DNA from: Leuconostoc rapi
GTDB taxonomy: Bacteria; Bacillota; Bacilli; Lactobacillales; Lactobacillaceae
Direction: 5' to 3'
Length of the DNA: 64,000 nucleotides
Assembly: GCF_016908715.1 (NCBI RefSeq)
Contig: NZ_JAFBEK010000004.1
Location: 1 to 64,000 of the forward strand
Below the pieces are notes generated by a model that was given only the letters and a program-made list of their open reading frames with translations, did not search any database and was not told the origin of the DNA. Of the stretch, positions 58,804 to 64,000 are shown one piece after another. A program made the position numbers and the translations under genes. Numbering within the stretch: position 1 is the stretch's first letter; each line of letters opens with the position of its first letter.

Positions 58804-60288
58804 TTACATTCCTCTTGATAGTTGATCTTCATATTCTTCTTGAATCTTTTCTTGTTCAACCTTCTTTTGATTTCTTAAGAATTGGCGTTCTGCATTAGTT
58901 TCCGCACGAATGTCTTGCCGCCAAAGGCGATTTATCTTATTAAATGAGCTGCCACGAACTGGTATTTGGTTATCAATTTTGTTTAAACTTGGCTTAGGTT
59001 CCTTGTTCAAGGGCTGATTGGGGATATTTTTTTCCTGAGGGTTAGAGGCAATTTCTGGTTTCATATCAATAATACCTCTGTTACGCTTTTTGACATGAGT
59101 CAACAATTCTGTCATTTGTCGGTCAATATCATTAATTGAATTATCTTCAATTTGCCCTAAATGCCGGTAAAGTTGATTAGCCAAACGCTTACGTAATTCA
59201 TCATCCTTATTCTCTGACCATTTGCGTTGACCTTTGTGCATGACTCCTTTATCTTTAGTGTTTATTTCATCATATTGTTTTGTTAAACTTTTAAAACCAC
59301 TATACTCTGTCTTCAATTCTTTTGAGAATATTGTGTCAAGTAACTCATTAGTCAATTGATTGGCATGAGCCATCCTGCCACCTTTCCTTGAGTTAAGTGT
59401 CGTATTTCCAACTTGCCAACGCCCCTTCATGTCCTGAGGCAACGCACTATAAATATTTTTGATATCCTGAGAATATTTAGCCGTCAATAAGTTTTCAGGG
59501 GCACTTTCAACTATCTCTTTTTTTAATGCCCCCACTTCCCGCAAAACTTCTTCGTGCCTCATTAATTCCTGTGAACCCATCTGTTGCTTACGAAATTGTC
59601 TTTTGGCTTGTTCAATGACTGCTAACGGTATCACTCCAATTGGTTGTCCCTTGTATGGACCTTCTGATTTAATCATTTCAGGTCTAGTTTCAGCGGTTTT
59701 CTTTGCAAACCACAAGTGCATATTTAAGTGATCAGTGTCTTGATGTATCACACCAAACCACACAACATCTTTTTCATTTTCACCTAAAGATAAATTAAAC
59801 CCTTTATTGATTAAAGTTTTAGCCACTTCTTGTTCCGCGTGTTTTAACTTATTCTGGTCAATCACTTGCGTTTCGGGATCATACAGGTTATTTTCTACTA
59901 ACCAATCACCCCTAATTGAAAACGCTAATTCATGAATATTGTTGCCATTGGCTTGCGCTTCATCTAGTTGTTTTCTCAGTTGTGAAATATCGTGGTTATC
60001 GTAATTGAGTTTTTCTTCGCCAAATATAGGATGCGTCTCTGTCACCGACGTGCTTCGATTAGCGTATCCGCGTTTGTTAAACTGTTCTTTCAATGCAATT
60101 AAATCAGTTATTGAAGCATTATTTAAATCACTTGTTTTCTCGGAATTATTGGCATAATCAACAAGATTGGAATAGGCTTGTCCTTTCGCACTCGCCGAAC
60201 TTGAGGTGACAAATTGTGCGGGTAGATTGACCATTGCCGTATTTTTTTCACCTAGTGCAAAAGCTGCAATCTTACCAGTTTTCGCCAT
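58804..60288 (-). CDS. MobP2-type relaxase
   Basis: The 494-residue relaxase should nick the element at oriT and pilot the strand. A conserved start (LPAQFVTSSSASAKG) leads to Tyr45 in NLVDYANN, a likely catalytic Tyr. The metal triad is His182, His187 and His191 in HQDTDHLNMH. The C-terminal half is charged and coiled-coil rich. ATG 60288, nine bases after GGAGG, is chosen; the open frame extends 80 codons upstream within another gene and is not real. It overlaps the preceding gene by 17 bp. Confidence 0.85.
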   Translation of the reverse strand: MAKTGKIAAFALGEKNTAMVNLPAQFVTSSSASAKGQAYSNLVDYANNSEKTSDLNNASITDLIALKEQFNKRGYANRSTSVTETHPIFGEEKLNYDNHDISQLRKQLDEAQANGNNIHELAFSIRGDWLVENNLYDPETQVIDQNKLKHAEQEVAKTLINKGFNLSLGENEKDVVWFGVIHQDTDHLNMHLWFAKKTAETRPEMIKSEGPYKGQPIGVIPLAVIEQAKRQFRKQQMGSQELMRHEEVLREVGALKKEIVESAPENLLTAKYSQDIKNIYSALPQDMKGRWQVGNTTLNSRKGGRMAHANQLTNELLDTIFSKELKTEYSGFKSLTKQYDEINTKDKGVMHKGQRKWSENKDDELRKRLANQLYRHLGQIEDNSINDIDRQMTELLTHVKKRNRGIIDMKPEIASNPQEKNIPNQPLNKEPKPSLNKIDNQIPVRGSSFNKINRLWRQDIRAETNAERQFLRNQKKVEQEKIQEEYEDQLSRGM

Positions 60289-60580
60289 TTCCCAATTCCT
60301 CCATAATGTCTTGTAAAGATGTGAAATCTTGAGAATAGGCGCTAACCAAACGGATGACTCGTTTGGTTGATAGGTTGAGCATCTTACCAACTTCATTATG
60401 TGATTGTTGATAATTATTAAGCAGCACATGGCATAGTTGTGATAGATAGTAATTTGTTTGATCACGTTCCGATTGGCTATCTGCCATTTCGTGAACTTTT
60501 GTAGGATGATGCCAATTAAATTCATCAATTTGTTTTAAATATTTGGATAAATTTGTTTTTGTGTGGTCATCAGTCGTCAT
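60272..60580 (-). CDS. Relaxase accessory protein
   Basis: The 102-residue protein has a helix-turn-helix-like C-terminal half (NYQQSHNEVGKMLNLSTKRV). GGAGGG precedes ATG 60580. It overlaps the relaxase start and the previous gene end, so the three are translated together. DNA binding near oriT is inferred. Confidence 0.6.
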   Translation of the reverse strand: MTTDDHTKTNLSKYLKQIDEFNWHHPTKVHEMADSQSERDQTNYYLSQLCHVLLNNYQQSHNEVGKMLNLSTKRVIRLVSAYSQDFTSLQDIMEELGNGENW

Positions 60581-61283
60581 AAATCTGCCCTCCAGTTTGA
60601 TGGTATTTTTTAATTAATTGTTTGTCTCGCCCACGAATTTTTTTATATTCTGCATATGCTTGTCCTAACTCATTATTAGAATTGATTTCTGTTGGTGCAC
60701 CGAATTGCTGGAATTCTGTTTGATTGATTGGGTTGATGGCATATTTTACAAAACCATTTTGTGGATCAATGACCTCTGGAATATATTCTAGTTGTCGTTG
60801 CTGCATTGTCAAAAGGAATCCTAGTAGATTTTCTATATTTGATATTTGTGTTATTAATTTTAAATCATCTTTTTTTGAGCTGACACCATTAACCTTCTGG
60901 GCCAGTTCTGAAATACTTAGACTTGCATTGCTCGAATTGAGCGCAATATTTTCTACGAAGAAATGCAAAACGAATTTGTAAATACTACTTCGACTAAATT
61001 TAACGTTTAACGCACTTGGGTGTCTGTTAACCCAATGCACCATTTGTTGAAAATACCATTCTTCATCTCTGGAATTTTTGATACCAATCATTTTTGGTTT
61101 CGCATCATAAATTGATTGATCTATGTCAAATTCTTGTAACAACTTATCAATAAAGTCTAGTTCTGATTTAACCTCTAAAGGAATTTCAGTAGGTACAGTG
61201 TTTTCATATTTTTTCGATAGGCTATTTCTTCTTTTGATGAGTGCTTTCATTTGTTCAGTCTTGAATTCTATTGAATCTTTCAC
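60570..61283 (-). CDS. Hypothetical mobilization-operon protein
   Basis: The 237-residue soluble helical protein has no known motif. It starts at GTG 61283, eight bases after AGAGGAG and directly after the nuclease gene stop. It may be a relaxosome or replication accessory. The central part (SSIYKFVLHFFVENIAL, SISELAQKVNGVS) could be a winged-helix-like DNA binder, which is speculative. Confidence 0.5.
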   Translation of the reverse strand: MKDSIEFKTEQMKALIKRRNSLSKKYENTVPTEIPLEVKSELDFIDKLLQEFDIDQSIYDAKPKMIGIKNSRDEEWYFQQMVHWVNRHPSALNVKFSRSSIYKFVLHFFVENIALNSSNASLSISELAQKVNGVSSKKDDLKLITQISNIENLLGFLLTMQQRQLEYIPEVIDPQNGFVKYAINPINQTEFQQFGAPTEINSNNELGQAYAEYKKIRGRDKQLIKKYHQTGGQIYDD

Positions 61284-62069
61284 TTATTCGCTCCTCTTAG
61301 CTTTGCCGTTTAAGTAGTTTATCTGCCAACCATCTTGAACGTTAAAAACATAGATATTAAATTTCAAAGTACCATCATTTGACTGTGCCATCATGTGAAC
61401 GCCACGAGGTACTAATTCAACATTTTTGTATACTGGTGTCACTTGGTATCGAACATAGTGATCTGTTGATTGATGCAAATAATCGGCAACTTCTGTTTCA
61501 TAGGTCACCATACTTTTTGCATTCACGCGACTATCAGCATTCAATTGTCGTGTCCCTGTAATTAGATTTCGACCTTCGTTGTTTAATCCAGTAAATTGAT
61601 AACCAATCAGGTGGCTACGATTATATAACCAGTCCGTATTATTAGTCCCTGTTTTAATGGCATGATAGCCTGGTGTTTTGATTGTTAATCGCTCACGGGC
61701 TTTATATTTTTGCGAAGGCGGCATTAATTTTTGATTCAGTAGTGCATTAGCAACTTGTGGTCTGCCAAGCCAATCAAGTGACGATAATTTTTGCCATCCG
61801 TCTTGTTGAAACTGTAATTCTTTTTTGTTGAAAATAGGTTGATTATTATTGATTTCAACAACTGTTTGTCCACTATAATTTAAACTCGCAAGTTCATCAG
61901 TTTGCGTTGGTGTACTACTTTGTTTTTCGAGATTGACAACTTGTGACTGCGCACCAATTGAAACAATTTTTTGTAAAATAGTGACACGGTTTAAATATGC
62001 AATTCCTATCAACACAATAAGTACTAATAATATTCTTCTAGCAAATCTACCACGTTTATAATTTTTCAT
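61284..62069 (-). CDS. Membrane-anchored DNA/RNA non-specific endonuclease
   Basis: The 261-residue protein has an N-terminal membrane helix (about 13-30) and an extracellular nuclease of the EndA/NucA type, with the active motif NRSHLIGYQF (DRGH-like, His catalytic) near residue 150 and NLITGTRQLN, Asn metal ligand near 170. Such enzymes cut extracellular DNA. Within a mobilization operon it may help clear or process DNA at the cell surface. ATG 62069 is chosen because it opens a basic, signal-like N-terminus. Confidence 0.85.
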   Translation of the reverse strand: MKNYKRGRFARRILLVLIVLIGIAYLNRVTILQKIVSIGAQSQVVNLEKQSSTPTQTDELASLNYSGQTVVEINNNQPIFNKKELQFQQDGWQKLSSLDWLGRPQVANALLNQKLMPPSQKYKARERLTIKTPGYHAIKTGTNNTDWLYNRSHLIGYQFTGLNNEGRNLITGTRQLNADSRVNAKSMVTYETEVADYLHQSTDHYVRYQVTPVYKNVELVPRGVHMMAQSNDGTLKFNIYVFNVQDGWQINYLNGKAKRSE

Positions 62070-62088
62070 TTGATACTCTTCTCTTTTT

Positions 62089-62400
62089 TTATTTATAAAT
62101 AAAATCAACCATATGTTTAAAATTTGAAGGCGGGTCCCCTAGGACAAATAAGTAGATTAAAAATGTCACGATAACCATAAATAATGCGGAGTACAGGACA
62201 ATTAATATTTTTTTAAGATCCTCATCTACTTGTTTATTCCTGTCATTAATAACCCAGATAATTAAACCAGCCGCCGTTAATATATATATAATCGTACCAA
62301 AGATATTATTAATCAAACTTTCTTTTAAAGGGATAAGAACGTAAAAACATAAAAGTAATAAGCCTGACCAAATTGTCAGTACAATTTGAATAATCTTCAT
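62089..62400 (-). CDS. Membrane protein with three helices
   Basis: The 103-residue protein has hydrophobic helices near residues 5-23, 33-50 and 65-88. AAAGGAAA precedes the ATG. It overlaps nothing essential and lies between the RHH-like protein and the nuclease. Function unknown. Confidence 0.5.
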   Translation of the reverse strand: MKIIQIVLTIWSGLLLLCFYVLIPLKESLINNIFGTIIYILTAAGLIIWVINDRNKQVDEDLKKILIVLYSALFMVIVTFLIYLFVLGDPPSNFKHMVDFIYK

Positions 62401-62434
62401 CTCATATTTCCTTTCTAAGTATTCACAAATTTAT

Positions 62435-62812
62435 TTATTCAAAATCATTCAAGTCAATTGACTTTGGTAATTTTTTTTCCTGAGGGCGAGCGTTTTTTTG
62501 AATTCGTTCTACCTCATCATTTAAGTCTGGGAAATACATTTCAAGTCGTGCAAGAATTGTTTTAAACATTTCACCAATAGCGATTGTATTTTCGTTCAAA
62601 CCATGTATCACATTGTTGTTTGACATAATCAAATCGTCCAGGTAGCTGTGCAATATGTTTGTTGCGTTATCTTCCTTGATTCTTTTTGCGTAATCTGTAA
62701 TGACGATACGCAATAATTCGTTTGTTGACGTTCCTTCTTCTTTTGCACGTTGATCAATGATGAATAAATCATCTTTTTCAAGACCACGGACTTCTTTTCT
62801 AACTAATGCCAT
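62435..62812 (-). CDS. RHH-like relaxosome protein candidate
   Basis: The 125-residue protein begins with a ribbon-helix-helix-like pattern (VRKEVRGLEKDDLFIIDQ, then TSTNELLRIVITDYAKRI) followed by helical acidic parts. It resembles MobC/TraJ-type oriT binders in size and position: it is the first gene of the mobilization operon. The four 11-bp repeats lie 116 bp upstream and could be its sites. GGAGG before the ATG. Confidence 0.65.
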   Translation of the reverse strand: MALVRKEVRGLEKDDLFIIDQRAKEEGTSTNELLRIVITDYAKRIKEDNATNILHSYLDDLIMSNNNVIHGLNENTIAIGEMFKTILARLEMYFPDLNDEVERIQKNARPQEKKLPKSIDLNDFE

Positions 62813-62865
62813 TGTGAACCTCCATTAAATCTTAGTAGATAGGTAACAGGTTAAGGGGAAATGTC

Positions 62866-62971
62866 GGCACGATGTGCCTAACTCCCGCCGTGCGGGCATT
62901 TCAAGTGCTGGGACATTTCAAGTGAGGTTAAACCCTTTTTAAACCACTGTTAAACCTTTTTTAAACCCTTT
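62866..62971. promoter_or_regulatory. Candidate oriT: four 11-bp repeats, two 17-bp repeats, inverted repeats
   Basis: TTAAACC begins at 62928, 62939, 62950 and 62961, an exact 11-bp period (one helical turn). Next to it CATTTCAAGTG occurs twice 17 bp apart (62897, 62914). Inverted repeats GGCAC/GTGCC (62866-62878) and CCCGC/GCGGG (62884-62896) follow toward the mobilization operon. This layout is that of oriT or an iteron origin. No known nick sequence is recognised. Confidence 0.6.
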
Positions 62972-63020
62972 ATCGTTAAAAAAAAATAGCCCATTAGGGA
63001 AACTAACAAATTATTTTAAT

Positions 63021-63989
63021 TTATAAATCGGTTGGTCTTGGTAACAAAGATTTGCCTTCTTGAACCTGTGTTTTGCTCTTCTGTGTCTCATTGATATTTG
63101 CCTTAGCATGTTGAATATTTGATTGTGCATTACTAATTTGTGTTCGTATTTGAGTAATCGCATCGCGTGCATTATCAATGCTTGTCTGGGTATCTGAATT
63201 ATCAGATTGGGTTAACATTTTTTGATAATTTTTGATGGCTGATTCTTGTTGATCAATAGCCTTTTGATATGCCACAATCGCTTTTGTATTCTTGCTAATC
63301 AACTTCTGTTGTGCTGTAATCTTGACATCACCTTCACTGATTTCAAGTTCTTTTTGAGTAACAAATGTCAGTGTGTTAGACTTGGAAACTTTGTCACGAT
63401 TAATAATAAATTTACCGCTTGCATCGTGATTTGATGACTTCGTTTTCTTATTGCTCGAAGTATCGGAACTAACGCTACTTGGCGCTTCAACTGCGGCAGT
63501 GTTAATACTTTTATCTTGTGCTGTTAATGTCACAGCATTAAATTTATGACTCAAGTTTTTGAATTGCACCACGACTGTATTATTAGAAGTCGGTACCACA
63601 CGACCAGTCACTTGATTACCACCATGATCTGTCGTTGCCGTGAACTTTATCTTACTAATATCCACTAAATCTTGATCAGAAACGGCACCATCTGAGATTG
63701 TATAATGCAATTCAAGCACACCATTATTTTTGTTAAAAACACTTTTTGTGAGGCTTGCCGTTTTGTTTAAAGTACCAAACGAAATTGGTGTGTTTAATTC
63801 TGTACTAGGCAGATTAGACGGCCGTGGTGTGACAGTAACTAGTACTGTTGTACTAAAGGCAATCAAGATAAATAGGCTAAATATGCCAATTAAATTTCGG
63901 CGCTGATGTTCTAAAAACCAGTCACTGAAATTTCCGAAATGTGCCAATAAAGACTTGATTTTATTCGCTAATGTTATCATTGCACTCAT
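63021..63989 (-). CDS. Membrane-anchored coiled-coil protein near the end of the window
   Basis: The 322-residue protein has an N-terminal membrane helix (about 34-54), a beta-rich extracellular part (60-165), a Ser-rich linker and a long helical coiled coil (about 220-315). A weak terminator-like hairpin (CCCTAATGGG with nine T) follows its stop. The frame is open to the window edge, so the start at 63989 is provisional. It may be a surface protein of the element. Confidence 0.6.
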   Translation of the reverse strand: MSAMITLANKIKSLLAHFGNFSDWFLEHQRRNLIGIFSLFILIAFSTTVLVTVTPRPSNLPSTELNTPISFGTLNKTASLTKSVFNKNNGVLELHYTISDGAVSDQDLVDISKIKFTATTDHGGNQVTGRVVPTSNNTVVVQFKNLSHKFNAVTLTAQDKSINTAAVEAPSSVSSDTSSNKKTKSSNHDASGKFIINRDKVSKSNTLTFVTQKELEISEGDVKITAQQKLISKNTKAIVAYQKAIDQQESAIKNYQKMLTQSDNSDTQTSIDNARDAITQIRTQISNAQSNIQHAKANINETQKSKTQVQEGKSLLPRPTDL

Positions 63990-64000
63990 TTGTTTACCCC

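Noticed and set aside
60289-60528. 80-residue N-terminal extension of the relaxase
   Set aside because: It lies inside the coding frame of the upstream accessory gene, and the relaxase ATG at 60288 has a GGAGG site.
1-64000. tRNA, rRNA, integrase and replication initiator genes
   Set aside because: None was found on either strand, so the type of element and its integration site cannot be settled from this window.

Overview
The window looks like a low-GC Gram-positive chromosome of the Lactobacillaceae, most like Leuconostoc or Weissella, with a large conjugative element beside it. The evidence for a chromosome is a dnaG-rpoD operon, a preQ1-I riboswitch in front of a queT-type transporter, and a 2,3-butanediol dehydrogenase of the lactic acid bacterial type. 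The genus is inferred from protein character, not proven.

Chromosomal part, about 1-13.4 kb, all genes on the minus strand: a broken sugar or glycerol-phosphate ABC transporter (ATPase, permease, 67-residue stump of the second permease), an aldo/keto reductase, a HerA/DUF87-type ATPase that seems to start at ATT, an AI-2E family membrane protein, a glutathione peroxidase, a butanediol dehydrogenase with its own operator-like palindrome, a riboswitch-led operon (queT, a short-chain dehydrogenase, a uracil-DNA glycosylase family protein), then rpoD and dnaG. The dnaG-rpoD promoter is a perfect TTGACA-17-TATAAT.

Boundary, 13.4-15.3 kb: an IS30-family element and 0.7 kb of AT-rich noncoding DNA separate the chromosome from the mobile part. 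No tRNA, integrase or attachment repeat was seen, so an IS-mediated plasmid cointegrate or an element whose far end lies outside the window are both possible.

Mobile part, 15.3-64 kb: a type IV secretion system in three minus-strand operons, each headed by the same 20-bp upstream element (43.05, 28.06 and 20.65 kb). Operon 1 (43.0 to 32.4 kb) carries an LtrC-like primase/ArdC-protease fusion, a double AAA+ unfoldase, a VirD4-like protein with altered Walker motifs and a VirB6-like protein. Operon 2 (28.0 to 20.8 kb) carries VirB3-, TrsD- and VirB4-like proteins, a lysozyme/M23 cell-wall hydrolase, a thioredoxin and VirB8-like anchored proteins. Operon 3 (20.6 to 15.3 kb) carries a VirB2-like pilin candidate, a coiled-coil membrane protein, a sortase and a thioester-domain surface adhesin. 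Between operons 1 and 2 lie parA and a small partner gene, a GNAT-ASCH gene pair, and an IS3-family element inserted in the loop of a terminator.

From 43.1 to 48.4 kb, plus-strand clusters of small accessory genes (radC-like, RelB/YafQ, many unknowns) follow highly structured leaders, two of which are 365-bp direct repeats. From 48.7 to 53.1 kb is a redox cargo cassette (dehydrogenase, frameshifted hydrolase, two paralogous quinone-reductase-like genes) divergent from a TetR regulator. From 53.9 to 57.2 kb two copies of a type I toxin-antitoxin locus flank a DinG-like helicase. From 57.3 to 64 kb is the relaxosome region: a MobP2-type relaxase, accessory genes, a secreted nuclease, an RHH-like protein and, upstream of it, a candidate oriT with four exact 11-bp-spaced repeats.
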